This document shows positions 27,542-36,049 of a stretch of 64,000 nucleotides of DNA, piece by piece. Made by a program: the position numbers and the translations under genes. The notes beneath the pieces are model-generated. The model did no database searches and was not told the DNA's origin. It saw only the letters and a program-made list of their open reading frames with translations. The stretch's first letter is position 1, and every line of letters begins with the position of its first letter. This DNA is from Methanomicrobiales archaeon. Its GTDB lineage: Archaea; Halobacteriota; Methanomicrobia; Methanomicrobiales; JACTUA01. The stretch spans positions 84,111 to 148,110 of the forward strand of contig JACTUA010000004.1 in assembly GCA_015660865.1 (NCBI GenBank), given 5' to 3'.

Positions 27542-27941
27542 AGACCTGTTCTGCGCAGCATGTGTCGGACTCCCAGACCCGGATCCGCACCACCCGTGCC
27601 CCGGTACCGCCGAGCTTGCACTCCTTGTCGAGCAGCTTCCGTATCTCCCCTGCAAGAACCTCGCTCGATGGATCCCCGTCCGTGGTCACCACGGGCTGGA
27701 ACTTCCCGAGGCAGGCGATCATGGGATCCTTGCGGTTCAGGATCACCTGGTGGTCGAACCGCTCGACGACATCCCGGATGACATTGAAGTCCACCAGGAT
27801 GCCGGTCTCCACGTCGATCTCCCCCGCGAGCCAGATCTCCACCCTCCAGCGGTGGCCATGGAGGTTCCGGCACTTCCCTTCGTAATGGAGGAGCCGGTGG
27901 GACGCGTCGAACGAGACCTCCTTGTAGATCCTGGTCTCCAT
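27528..27941 (-). CDS. queD: 6-carboxytetrahydropterin synthase QueD
   Basis: 137 residues from ATG 27941. Zinc histidines are in FDASHRL and NLHGHRW, and the catalytic cysteine is in GKCRNLHGH. Converts dihydroneopterin triphosphate to CPH4, the substrate of QueE. It has its own promoter (TATA-like CTTATATCCC near 27962-27971). Upstream in-frame codons to 28040 fall in the A+T-rich spacer and are rejected. QueC is not in the window. Confidence 0.94.
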   Translation of the reverse strand: METRIYKEVSFDASHRLLHYEGKCRNLHGHRWRVEIWLAGEIDVETGILVDFNVIRDVVERFDHQVILNRKDPMIACLGKFQPVVTTDGDPSSEVLAGEIRKLLDKECKLGGTGARVVRIRVWESDTCCAEQVYEDQ

Positions 27942-28056
27942 CCCTTTATGATAGGTGTATTGGGATATAAGATCTAACCCTCGATTTATCGTTGGCAAAT
28001 AAGCGCGGACGATATTCTTATTATTACAGCAAATGACCACAATGAGTTAAACCAAC

Positions 28057-28725
28057 ATGGAAATCAATCAACAAAGACGGCACAAATTTTCAAGATCAGT
28101 TATCCTGTGGTCTAGGAAGCACCGTAGGCATTTTGCATGGAGATCTCGGCGGACACCCTATAGGATATTTATTGCCGAGACCATTTTACGCAGAACCACA
28201 AGCAAAGCTGCAGGTAGAGTTTTCAACAAAATAATTCGTAAATATCCATCGATACATCGCCTCGCTAGAAGTTCTAGTGAAGAGCTTTCCGAAGACCTAA
28301 GACCAATTGGCTTGTATTATCAAAGGTCAATCGGACTTATTCAAGCAGCAAAATTTATTGAAGAGAGGCATTGCGGCAATTTTCCGAAGACCCTTGAGGA
28401 GCTTTTAAAAGTCCCTCATATTGGGGAATACGCCGCGAGGTGCATTCTTTCATTTGGAATGGGGGATCCTGTTCCTGTCGTCGATTCCAATGTTATCAGG
28501 GTAACATCCCGGGTTTTCAGAGACATATTAGGGGAACAGCCATCTGTGAAACAGGTCATAGAATTTCTATCTGGAATAATCCCCCAGAAAGACCATCAAC
28601 TCCTTAATTACGGGTTAATTGACTTAGGAGCACTTGTTTGCACGTATCGTTCATGCAATTCTCAGAAATGTCCAGTTTCGGGGATATGCGAATTTAAGAA
28701 CACGTCCTGTTTAATCTCAGATTGA
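28057..28725 (+). CDS. HhH-GPD DNA glycosylase, Mig-type T/G mismatch repair enzyme of an R-M system
   Basis: 222 residues with the EndoIII/MutY fold: ETILRRTT (41-48), helix-hairpin-helix VPHIGEYAA (119-127), catalytic Asp143 in VVDSNVIRV, and C-terminal Fe-S cysteines 195, 200, 205, 211. Tyr125 stands where EndoIII has its catalytic Lys, exactly as in Mig.MthI, the thymine-DNA glycosylase next to a C5-methylase in Methanothermobacter. It should remove T from T:G pairs made by deamination of 5-methylcytosine. Cysteine spacing is C-x4-C-x4-C-x5-C instead of the usual C-x6-C-x2-C-x5-C. First gene of the A+T-rich island; a TATA-like TTCTTATTA lies near 28015-28023. Confidence 0.88.
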   Translation: MEINQQRRHKFSRSVILWSRKHRRHFAWRSRRTPYRIFIAETILRRTTSKAAGRVFNKIIRKYPSIHRLARSSSEELSEDLRPIGLYYQRSIGLIQAAKFIEERHCGNFPKTLEELLKVPHIGEYAARCILSFGMGDPVPVVDSNVIRVTSRVFRDILGEQPSVKQVIEFLSGIIPQKDHQLLNYGLIDLGALVCTYRSCNSQKCPVSGICEFKNTSCLISD

Positions 28726-28802
28726 TACTTTCACATTCCACATCGCAATGATTGAATAGTCACGAGGAGATTTGTAATCATAGGAAGGGGTTCCCCTGGC
28801 TG

Positions 28803-30191
28803 GTGGTCCTGTTGCACAGAAAATTTAAAGTCGTTTCTCTGTTTTCAGGTGCGATGGGTCTGGACCTCGGAGTCGAATCAACAGGGCGATTTAAAGTCGT
28901 CGCTTGTGTTGAAAAAGAACCTGTTTTTGTTGAGACTATCAGACAGAACTTACAAGTAGGGAGACTCTACTCCGGGTTAAAAGTTTATGAAACTGACATC
29001 AATAACTTGAGCCCCGAAGAAGTCTTAAATGACCTCGAAATATCCCCAGGCGACATTGATCTTCTTATTGGAGGCCCTCCTTGTCAGTCGTTCAGTACGG
29101 CAGGAAGACGGAGAACCGTACAAGATACTCGGGGAACCCTCCTTTGGCAATACCTCAAGTTTATCGAGGGAATGCTCCCACGGTTTTTCCTGATGGAGAA
29201 TGTTCGTGGACTATTGTCAGCCGCGATTCATCATAGACCAATATCGAACCGGCCTGAAAAAGGTGGTCCCCCGCTAGCGCCAGACGAGAGGCCAGGGTCA
29301 GTTATTAAGCTCTTTGCCAAAGACCTTCAACAAATCAAAGGAGGAGCTTATCACATGGACTGTTTTGAGGTCAACGCCGTAAATTATGGCGCACCTCAAC
29401 TAAGAGAGCGAGCGCTATTCATCGGAAATAGGTATAATATTCAAGTAAATTTCCCTGATCCGACCCATGGTAGCCCTTCTGATATGGCCTCTCATCAACA
29501 ACATCTCCCGGGTCGTAAAATTAAACCGCTAATTCCATGGAGAACCTTGGGGAATGCAATTGGGGATCTTCAAGAAGGTAACCCCATTATCATGGATTTT
29601 AGCCCTAGGAAAAAGGAATACCTCTCAATGGTCCCCCCTGGCTCAAATTGGAGGAGCCTCCCTGTTGACATCCAAAAAGAGTCCATGGGCAAAGCTTGGA
29701 CTGCAAAAGGTGGCCGTTCAGGATGGTGGAGACGTTTAAGCTATGACCTCCCGTGCCCGACCCTTATTACAATGCCAAATCATGCAGGGACATCACTCTG
29801 CCATCCTAAAAACGTTAGGGCATTGACCCTGAGGGAGTACGCTCGGATTCAGGAATTCCCAGATGACTGGGAATTCTCTGGGACACCCGCACAACAATAT
29901 GCGCAAGTTGGAAATGCTGTGCCTCTTCGTTTGGGAACAGTTGCGGGAAATGTTATCGCCCGAGCGCTTGATGATCTCATAGATAAAAACTATATTATAA
30001 ACCCGGCGCCGATTCCGAAGTACCGAGTAATTTATGTTCAATCACATATTCGTACACGTAAGTGGTTCAAAGAAGGGAAAACATACGTGTGGAGTGATGG
30101 TTGTGAGAATGGTAATACGAAATATCCTACCCCTCGGACTAAAAGGAAAACACGGCAGATGCTAGCCACGAGGGTTGCTTATGCCAAGTGA
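28803..30191 (+). CDS. DNA (cytosine-5) methyltransferase of a type II R-M system
   Basis: About 462 residues from GTG 28803 (GGAAGGGG lies about 13 bp before it); TTG 28812 or TTG 28752 are alternatives, and all precede motif I. Motifs in order: VSLFSGAMGLDLGVE (I), GGPPCQSFSTAGRR (IV, catalytic Cys), FLMENVRG (VI), PQLRERALFIG (VIII), a target-recognition region of about 150 residues, then TLREYARIQEFP (IX) and QVGNAVPLRLG (X). It methylates cytosine C5 in the site cut by the neighbouring enzyme; the site cannot be read from sequence. The 3' end overlaps the endonuclease gene by 11 bp. Confidence 0.95.
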   Translation: MVLLHRKFKVVSLFSGAMGLDLGVESTGRFKVVACVEKEPVFVETIRQNLQVGRLYSGLKVYETDINNLSPEEVLNDLEISPGDIDLLIGGPPCQSFSTAGRRRTVQDTRGTLLWQYLKFIEGMLPRFFLMENVRGLLSAAIHHRPISNRPEKGGPPLAPDERPGSVIKLFAKDLQQIKGGAYHMDCFEVNAVNYGAPQLRERALFIGNRYNIQVNFPDPTHGSPSDMASHQQHLPGRKIKPLIPWRTLGNAIGDLQEGNPIIMDFSPRKKEYLSMVPPGSNWRSLPVDIQKESMGKAWTAKGGRSGWWRRLSYDLPCPTLITMPNHAGTSLCHPKNVRALTLREYARIQEFPDDWEFSGTPAQQYAQVGNAVPLRLGTVAGNVIARALDDLIDKNYIINPAPIPKYRVIYVQSHIRTRKWFKEGKTYVWSDGCENGNTKYPTPRTKRKTRQMLATRVAYAK

Positions 30192-31281
30192 TAACAGACA
30201 AAAAAACCTATATAAAATCTTAAAAGCACAAAAACACTTTTTCTCATCGGATGAAATCGCGAATTATTTCCGGGACATCGACAGAACGAGAATTGATAAT
30301 TTGGCGTCCCGAATTTCTGCGTATGTTGAAGTCTTCATGCCAAAAACTTTGAAGAAAAAAAAGACGTTACGGGATTACAAAACTAATCCATATGTTTTAA
30401 TGACTTCAGCAAACGTTATGGGCATTGATAATGAAAGAGTTTTAGCCGACTTCCTTTTTAACACCAAGTTCTATATGGGCCTCGAGACTTCTTTCGGGAA
30501 GTTAATAGAAGCTGCGTTTACAGATCAATACCCAATAATCGGAGAGAATAAATGGACAACCCCAATCGAAAAAGAAACCGAGTTTGCAGGGTTAGAGGGT
30601 CTTAGTACCGAGGAAAAAGCGAGGCAACGTAAAAATTCTATTTGGAGAGAGATTGATAAGTCAGTAGTAATAGGAAATCGACGGTTCATTCTCAGCATTA
30701 AAAGTGGTCCCAATAATATTAACGATACTCAAGTTGCAGCGATGACTGATGCAATAATATCACACCACAAAGACTGGGCACTTGCGACGCATGCAACATA
30801 CCCTGGTAGTTTATTGCTCGATATTGTAATTGGCATCTCTTACGGTACTGACCAGACCACGAATAACAAAGAGAACCAGATCCTTGTTAAGCTCCTCGAT
30901 AGCGGGTTCATAGAAGAAGATCGTGAATCAAAGCCTGGCGTGCTCATAGATCAAACAACACATACTATCCGTGTCTATCGAGTTATTGGAAGGGACTTTT
31001 GGGCATTTTTGGGAAACCCAATAACGCCGAACACGGCCCAGCACGTGTTTCTCGAAGCTTTATTAGCCTTAGTTAAGGCCCTGAACGTAAGCAGGGAAAG
31101 AATGGGCCTCGAAGATAAAATAGAACATAAAATTCAAACCTTAGCTCATGCCTTGGAAACCCTCCAGATCTCGAGGGGAGCATTACCCTCTTGGGTAATA
31201 GATGCCTATAGTGAAGACGAATTGTTTTGGCTTACGAAAGCGATTAGCTCCTTCTATGATGAAGAAAGATCCCGACATTAG
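30181..31281 (+). CDS. Type II restriction endonuclease (PmeII-family-like)
   Basis: 366 residues from ATG 30181; a TTG six bases upstream is also in frame. The N-terminal half is helical and Lys-rich, the middle holds a likely PD-(D/E)xK-type core with Asp in REIDKSV and the strand RRFILSIKSGPNNIND. The SGP(N)NIN segment recalls the PmeII family of restriction enzymes, which I recognise with moderate certainty. Position directly after, and overlapping, a C5-methyltransferase strongly supports the cognate role. The usual acidic residue before xK appears to be Ser (S-I-K). Confidence 0.8.
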   Translation: MPSDNRQKNLYKILKAQKHFFSSDEIANYFRDIDRTRIDNLASRISAYVEVFMPKTLKKKKTLRDYKTNPYVLMTSANVMGIDNERVLADFLFNTKFYMGLETSFGKLIEAAFTDQYPIIGENKWTTPIEKETEFAGLEGLSTEEKARQRKNSIWREIDKSVVIGNRRFILSIKSGPNNINDTQVAAMTDAIISHHKDWALATHATYPGSLLLDIVIGISYGTDQTTNNKENQILVKLLDSGFIEEDRESKPGVLIDQTTHTIRVYRVIGRDFWAFLGNPITPNTAQHVFLEALLALVKALNVSRERMGLEDKIEHKIQTLAHALETLQISRGALPSWVIDAYSEDELFWLTKAISSFYDEERSRH

Positions 31282-31370
31282 TTTATGAATTTTGGACCTC
31301 GCGAAAACGGTAACTCGATCTCTTACATCAGAACACCAATAATTAGCCCGTCGTCCCGAACCCCGCCGCA

Positions 31371-31378
31371 ATATATAA
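31371..31378 (+). promoter_or_regulatory. Strong TATA box of the rpsL-rpsG-fusA operon
   Basis: ATATATAA preceded by a purine-flanked CCGCA element and placed to start transcription near 31398-31402, only about 8 nt before a small upstream ORF. Confidence 0.7.
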
Positions 31379-31408
31379 ATTCTCCCCGCGCGAAAATTTA
31401 GACCTCAC

Positions 31409-31456
31409 ATGCTCAGGATCCGAATCCTGAAGAAACGATTGTACGGGGACATCTGA
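31409..31456 (+). CDS. Putative 15-codon leader peptide upstream of rpsL
   Basis: ATG at 31409 begins a 15-residue basic peptide ([15 protein letters not shown]) whose TGA overlaps the rpsL ATG as TGATG. The predicted transcription start is about 8 nt before this ATG, so the mRNA would be nearly leaderless for the small ORF, and rpsL, which lacks a good ribosome-binding site, could be translated by termination-reinitiation. Codons 2-7 form a perfect hairpin, TCAGGAT-CCGA-ATCCTGA (31413-31430). It may instead be chance. Confidence 0.45.
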   Translation: MLRIRILKKRLYGDI

Positions 31457-31884
31457 TGGGACTGGGTAAATTCGCAGCAAGAAAACTCGCGCGTGACTCG
31501 AAAAAGTTCCGGTGGAGCGACAAGCGCTACGCGCGACGCCTCCTCCACCTTGACGAGAAGGCCGATCCCCTGGAGGGGTCTCCCCAGGCGCGGGGGATCG
31601 TGCTCGAGAAGATCGGGATCGAGGCCAAGCAGCCCAACTCCGCCATCCGGAAGGCGGTGCGGGTGCAGCTGATCAAGAACGGGCGGCAGGTCACCGCCTT
31701 TTGCACGGGCGACGGCGCCATCAACTACATCGACGAGCACGATGAGGTGGAGATCGAGGGGATCGGCGGCAGGCTCGGGCGTTCCATGGGGGACATCCCG
31801 GGAGTCCGCTACGTGGTGACCAAGGTGAACAACGTCTCTCTCCGCGAGCTCGTCATCGGCAGGAAGGAGAAGCCGCGCAGGTGA
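31456..31884 (+). CDS. rpsL: 30S ribosomal protein S12 (uS12)
   Basis: 142 residues, archaeal length. Characteristic sequence includes [17 protein letters not shown] and [14 protein letters not shown] near the decoding-site loops. First large gene of the rpsL-rpsG-fusA operon. Here the usual archaeal upstream neighbours (RNA polymerase genes, L30e, nusA) are absent and the A+T-rich island lies directly ahead. Confidence 0.98.
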   Translation: MGLGKFAARKLARDSKKFRWSDKRYARRLLHLDEKADPLEGSPQARGIVLEKIGIEAKQPNSAIRKAVRVQLIKNGRQVTAFCTGDGAINYIDEHDEVEIEGIGGRLGRSMGDIPGVRYVVTKVNNVSLRELVIGRKEKPRR

Positions 31885-31889
31885 GTTCG

Positions 31890-32717
31890 ATGGCAGACGA
31901 GAAGGATGCCCCGGTAGAACTGGCGGTGAAGGCGGCCCCGAAGGAGAAGGAGCCGAGGCGCGAGCAGGCGGCAAGACCGCCGAAGAGGGAGAAGGCCCCG
32001 AAGAAAGAGGAGGCCGCAAAGCCCGGGGCAAAGGAGACAAAGAAGGAGAAGGAGGACGCGGCGCGGGCCATCCTCCAGAAGGCGGCCGGGAAGGAGAAGG
32101 AGCCCGGTGTCGAGACGGTACCTGCGGCCCCGGAGAAGGAGAAGGAGCAGAAGGAGCCCCGGCTCCTCTTCAACCGCTGGGACTTAAACGAGGTGGAGGT
32201 GACCGATCCCGGCCTCAAGCGGTACATCAACCTCCACTCGATGATCGTCCCCCACTCGAGCGGCAAGTTCACCAAGCAGCAGTTCGCGAAGGGCGAGATG
32301 CTCATCGTGGAGCGGCTCATCAACCGGCTCATGCAGACCGAGATGAACACGGGGCAGAAGCAGCGTGCCATCCGGATCACCAAGGATGCCTTCGAGACCA
32401 TCTACAAGAAGACCAAGAAGAACCCGGTCCAGATCCTCGTGGATGCCATCACCCAGGCAGGCCCCCGCGAAGAGACGGTCAGGCTCAAGTACGGCGGGAT
32501 CAACGTCCCCAAATCCGTGGATACCGCGCCGCTCCGTCGGGTGAACTCGGCCCTCATGTTCATCAGCGGCGGGGTCCTCGCGGCTTCCCACAAGAACAAG
32601 AAGGATGTCGCCGACTGCCTTGCCGACGAGCTCATCGGCGCGGCCCGGGGCGACTCGAAATGCTATTCCGTGACCAAAAGGGAGGAACGCGAGCGGATCG
32701 CGAAGGCCTCCCGATAA
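31890..32717 (+). CDS. rpsG: 30S ribosomal protein S7 (uS7) with a long charged N-terminal extension
   Basis: 275 residues from ATG 31890, with GGTGAG placed 5 bp upstream inside the rpsL stop region; GTG 31881 is the alternative. The S7 core starts near residue 90 ([11 protein letters not shown]) and has the family features [11 protein letters not shown] and [10 protein letters not shown]. The first ~88 residues are almost entirely Lys, Glu, Ala and Pro, with repeated KEK/EKE runs, and are probably disordered. Archaeal S7 is usually near 190-215 residues, so this extension is unusual. Confidence 0.95.
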   Translation: MADEKDAPVELAVKAAPKEKEPRREQAARPPKREKAPKKEEAAKPGAKETKKEKEDAARAILQKAAGKEKEPGVETVPAAPEKEKEQKEPRLLFNRWDLNEVEVTDPGLKRYINLHSMIVPHSSGKFTKQQFAKGEMLIVERLINRLMQTEMNTGQKQRAIRITKDAFETIYKKTKKNPVQILVDAITQAGPREETVRLKYGGINVPKSVDTAPLRRVNSALMFISGGVLAASHKNKKDVADCLADELIGAARGDSKCYSVTKREERERIAKASR

Positions 32718-32744
32718 GAAATCATCTTTTTTTCAGGTGAGATC

Positions 32745-34946
32745 ATGACTCGAGCAGCAAAGATCGTGGAACGGGTTACCACCCTGATGGGCAGGCCCGA
32801 GCACATCCGGAACATCGGGATCGTTGCCCATATCGACCATGGGAAGACCACCCTCTCCGACAGCCTCCTCGCGGGCGCGGGGATGATCAGCGAGGAGCTT
32901 GCAGGGAAGCAGCTCTTCATGGACTCGGACGAGATGGAGCAGGCGCGGGGGATCACCATCGATGCGTCGAACGTCTCCATGGTCCACGAGTTCGATGGCC
33001 AGGAGTATCTGATCAACATGATCGATACTCCCGGCCACGTGGACTTCGGCGGTGACGTGACCCGGGCCATGAGGGCGGTGGACGGCGCCCTGGTCCTCGT
33101 GGACGCGGTCGAGGGGCCCATGCCCCAGACCGAGACGGTGCTCCGGCAGGCGCTGAAGGAGCAGGTGCGCCCGATCCTCTTCATCAACAAGGTCGACCGG
33201 CTCGTGAACGAGCTCAAGGTGGACGAGACCGAGATGCAGATACGCCTGGGGAAGGTCATCGACAAGATCAACAAGCTCATCCGCGGCATGAACGAGGAGA
33301 TGTACCAGAAGGGCTGGAAGATCGACGCAGCGAACGGCTCAGTGGCATTCGGGTCGGCCCTCTACAAGTGGGCGGTCTCGGTCCCCTACATGAAAAAGTC
33401 CAATGTCTCCTTCAAGGACGTGTACAACAGGTGCCGGGACAATGACCAGAAGTGGCTCGCCAAGCAGAGCCCCATCTGCTCCGTGATCCTTGACATGGTG
33501 GTGCACCACCTCCCGAACCCCCTTGAAGCCCAGACGCGGCGGATCAACGTCATCTGGCACGGGGACAAGACCACCCCGGAGGGAAAGGCCATGCTCACCT
33601 GCGACCCGAACGGCCCCGTCAGCCTCATGGTCACCGACATCTCCTTCGACCCCCATGCGGGCGAGGTGGCGACAGGAAGGCTCTTCTCCGGCAAGGTCCA
33701 GCGGGGCATGGAGCTCTTTGTCATGGGCACGGCCAAGAAGGGCAACCGGCTCCAGTCGGTTGGGATCTTCATGGGGCCCGAACGGAACGAGGTTGAGGGG
33801 GGGATACCGGCGGGGAACATCATCGCCGTGACAGGCCTCCGGGATGCGATCGTGGGCTCCACGGTGACCACCCTCATGGATATGACCCCGTTCGAGTCCC
33901 TCAAGCACTATAGCGAGCCGGTCATGACGGTCGCGGTCGAGGCCAAGAGCATGAAGGACCTCCCCAAGCTCGTGGACGTGCTGCGGCAGGTGGCGAAGGA
34001 GGATCCGACGGTGAAGGTCTCCATCAACGAGGAGACGGGCGAGCACCTCATCAGCGGCATGGGGGAGCTCCACCTGGAGATCATCACCCACCGGATCAAG
34101 CGGGACAAGGGGGTCGAGATTGTCACCTCCGAGCCCATCGTGGTCTACCGGGAGACGGTATCGGGGACAGCGAGCGATGTGGAAGGGAAGTCCCCGAACC
34201 GGCACAACCGGTTCTACCTGGACCTCTCACCTCTCCCGCTGTCGGTGGTGGACGCGATCCGGAACGGCGAGGTCTCCATGAACATGATGGAGATCGAGAG
34301 GAGGACCGTCCTCCAGAAGGCGGGGTTCGAGAAGGACGAGGCCAAGGGGATCAAGGATATCGAGGGCACGAACGTCTTCATCGACATGACGAAAGGGGTC
34401 CAGTACCTGAACGAGACCATGGAGCTGATCCTCGAGGGCTTCCACGAGGCGGTCGGAGGCGGTCCCCTCGCTGACGAACCGGTCATGAACCTCAAGGTGA
34501 AGCTCGTGGACGTGAAACTTCACGAGGATGCCATCCACCGGGGCCCGGCCCAGGTGATCCCGGCGGTGCGGGCGGCCGTGAAGGCGGGGATGCTCATCGC
34601 GGGCGACGTGCTCATGGAACCGTACCAGAAGATCCAGATCAACGTCCCCCAGGAGCAGATGGGGGCCGCCACCTCCCAGATCCAGGGGAGGCGGGGGCAG
34701 GTCTTCGACATGCAGACCGAGGGTGACCAGTTCGTGGTGGTCGGGCGGGCGCCGGTCGCTGAGCTCTTCGGCTTCGCCGGCGACCTCCGCTCTGCCACCG
34801 AGGGCCGCGCCATGTGGTCCACGGAGTTCGCGGGTTTCGACGTGGTCCCCGCGAACATCCTGAAGGACGTGGTCATGGCCATCCGGAAGCGGAAGGGGCT
34901 CAAGCTCGAGATGCCCCGGCCCACGGACTACATCGACCGGGTGTAG
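32745..34946 (+). CDS. fusA: Translation elongation factor EF-2
   Basis: 733 residues, the normal archaeal EF-2 length. GTPase motifs [20 protein letters not shown] and NKVDR are intact, and the diphthamide loop [12 protein letters not shown] carries its modifiable His. It drives ribosomal translocation. AGGTGA lies just before the ATG. EF-1alpha and S10, which often follow in Euryarchaeota, are not here; a T-rich stretch follows the stop. Confidence 0.98.
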   Translation: MTRAAKIVERVTTLMGRPEHIRNIGIVAHIDHGKTTLSDSLLAGAGMISEELAGKQLFMDSDEMEQARGITIDASNVSMVHEFDGQEYLINMIDTPGHVDFGGDVTRAMRAVDGALVLVDAVEGPMPQTETVLRQALKEQVRPILFINKVDRLVNELKVDETEMQIRLGKVIDKINKLIRGMNEEMYQKGWKIDAANGSVAFGSALYKWAVSVPYMKKSNVSFKDVYNRCRDNDQKWLAKQSPICSVILDMVVHHLPNPLEAQTRRINVIWHGDKTTPEGKAMLTCDPNGPVSLMVTDISFDPHAGEVATGRLFSGKVQRGMELFVMGTAKKGNRLQSVGIFMGPERNEVEGGIPAGNIIAVTGLRDAIVGSTVTTLMDMTPFESLKHYSEPVMTVAVEAKSMKDLPKLVDVLRQVAKEDPTVKVSINEETGEHLISGMGELHLEIITHRIKRDKGVEIVTSEPIVVYRETVSGTASDVEGKSPNRHNRFYLDLSPLPLSVVDAIRNGEVSMNMMEIERRTVLQKAGFEKDEAKGIKDIEGTNVFIDMTKGVQYLNETMELILEGFHEAVGGGPLADEPVMNLKVKLVDVKLHEDAIHRGPAQVIPAVRAAVKAGMLIAGDVLMEPYQKIQINVPQEQMGAATSQIQGRRGQVFDMQTEGDQFVVVGRAPVAELFGFAGDLRSATEGRAMWSTEFAGFDVVPANILKDVVMAIRKRKGLKLEMPRPTDYIDRV

Positions 34947-35064
34947 GCCGGCTCATCTCTCATTTTAAAACAAGATCAACCGGGTACAATCGGAACGCTT
35001 CCTGGAGGGCCCCCTCATCCTGCAACCAGGGCCCCCGGATCGCGATAAAAAGGGGATCGGCCTT

Positions 35065-35538
35065 TCATTCCTGGATTATCGTCTTTGCGAACTCCGCGAT
35101 CTTCGGGACAAAGGACCCCGCGTCCACCTCGGCCTCCAGGGTGAAGGCCGAGGAGACGAACCGCATCCCCTTCGCCTCCATGTGCTTCCTCATGTGGGCG
35201 ATGGCCTTCTCGGCTCCCCTGCCCCCCATCTCCGCGAGAAGGGAGAAGGGCTTCCCTGAGGTGTTCGAGAGGAGGGAGATATAGCGGTTCACGTACGGCG
35301 GTACCTTCTGCGCCCAGACCGGGCTTGCGAGGACGAGGAAGTCCACCCCCGAGAGGTCGGTCTTGCATGGCCTGATGGGGGCCGACCGGCCGAGGAATGC
35401 CGACATAGCCTTCATAACCATGCCGGACTCGCGCTCGGGCTCGATCTGCACGAGATCCGCCCCGATCCGGCCGGCAAGGGCCTTCGCCACCTTTCCGGTA
35501 TGCCCCTGCCAGGTGTAGTAAGCAACGAGTGTCTTCAT
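35065..35538 (-). CDS. Flavodoxin family protein
   Basis: 157 residues. The FMN phosphate loop is YYTWQGHTGKVA near the N-terminus, followed by VDFLVLASPVWAQKVPP and LLAEMGGRGAEKA, a complete flavodoxin fold. Probably a low-potential electron carrier or NADPH-independent flavoprotein. Start overlaps the stop of the upstream lipoprotein gene by four bases, so they form one transcript. Confidence 0.9.
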   Translation of the reverse strand: MKTLVAYYTWQGHTGKVAKALAGRIGADLVQIEPERESGMVMKAMSAFLGRSAPIRPCKTDLSGVDFLVLASPVWAQKVPPYVNRYISLLSNTSGKPFSLLAEMGGRGAEKAIAHMRKHMEAKGMRFVSSAFTLEAEVDAGSFVPKIAEFAKTIIQE

Positions 35539-36020
35539 GGGTGTGAGTTGTAATCGTCGTTCATGTCGAGGATCTTGTAGTCCACGTTCAGGATCGTGAC
35601 AATGACCACGACCCGGTCAACCCCCGTGGTCCCCTGGAGGGTCATGTAATCCTGGACGGAGATCTGGCCGTTCTCGGGCCGGTCCAGCTCCTTCGTTATC
35701 ACCCCGCCGTCCGAGCGGATAACGGTGGCGACGATCTTCTGGAGGAATATCTGTCCCTTTCCCCCCCGGAAGGTCACGGTGATATCAGGGTGGATGGGGT
35801 TGTGGTTCCGGTTTTCCTGGATCGCCACATCGTAGTTCGGGGGGACGGTCACGACGGGGCCAGGATAGAGAGTTCCCTGTGTTCCCGATTGGGGCTGGTT
35901 CGCGGGTGGTGCCTGCGTCCCTCCCGAGGATCCCCCGCCCCCCGGTGGGGCGGTGCAGCCGGCGCCCAGGGAGAGCGCACAGAGCATGAGAATCAGGAGG
36001 GGAGCGATCTTCGGTGTCAT
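35535..36020 (-). CDS. Hypothetical lipoprotein
   Basis: 161 residues from ATG 36020. A signal peptide with lipobox (LSLGAGC) leads to a Gly/Ser/Pro/Gln-rich linker and a short beta-rich domain (VTVPPNYDVAIQ ... VDRVVVIVTIL). It should be anchored outside the cell membrane. No family recognised. It sits between a PEGA-domain surface protein and flavodoxin on the same strand. Confidence 0.72.
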   Translation of the reverse strand: MTPKIAPLLILMLCALSLGAGCTAPPGGGGSSGGTQAPPANQPQSGTQGTLYPGPVVTVPPNYDVAIQENRNHNPIHPDITVTFRGGKGQIFLQKIVATVIRSDGGVITKELDRPENGQISVQDYMTLQGTTGVDRVVVIVTILNVDYKILDMNDDYNSHP

Positions 36021-36049
36021 ACGGGTGGGTTGTCCCGGGAGGGGGATAA

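Larger units (their letters stand above)
27942..31290. other. A+T-rich genomic island with a restriction-modification-repair unit
   Basis: Base composition drops sharply here: 28201-28260 has 22 G+C of 60, against 42 of 60 at 26761-26820 nearby. Codon use changes accordingly (AAA, ATA, TTA, AGA are common). The island holds three same-strand genes (mismatch glycosylase, C5-methyltransferase, restriction endonuclease) between the queD promoter and the rpsL promoter. No integrase, tRNA end or clear flanking repeat is visible, so the mode of entry is unknown; horizontal acquisition is inferred. Confidence 0.8.

Noticed and set aside
27942-28056. Attachment site or flanking direct repeat of the A+T-rich island
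   Set aside because: Only a weak CTCGATTT versus CTCGATCT similarity is seen between the two edges, too short to call a repeat.
31413-31430. TCAGGAT-CCGA-ATCCTGA read as the T-arm of a tRNA
   Set aside because: The rest of a tRNA (acceptor, D and anticodon arms) is missing on both sides; it fits better as a leader hairpin before rpsL.
34995-35040. GGGCCCCC repeated twice after fusA
   Set aside because: G+C-rich low-complexity sequence in a short intergenic gap; no promoter, hairpin with T-run, or conserved context to give it meaning.
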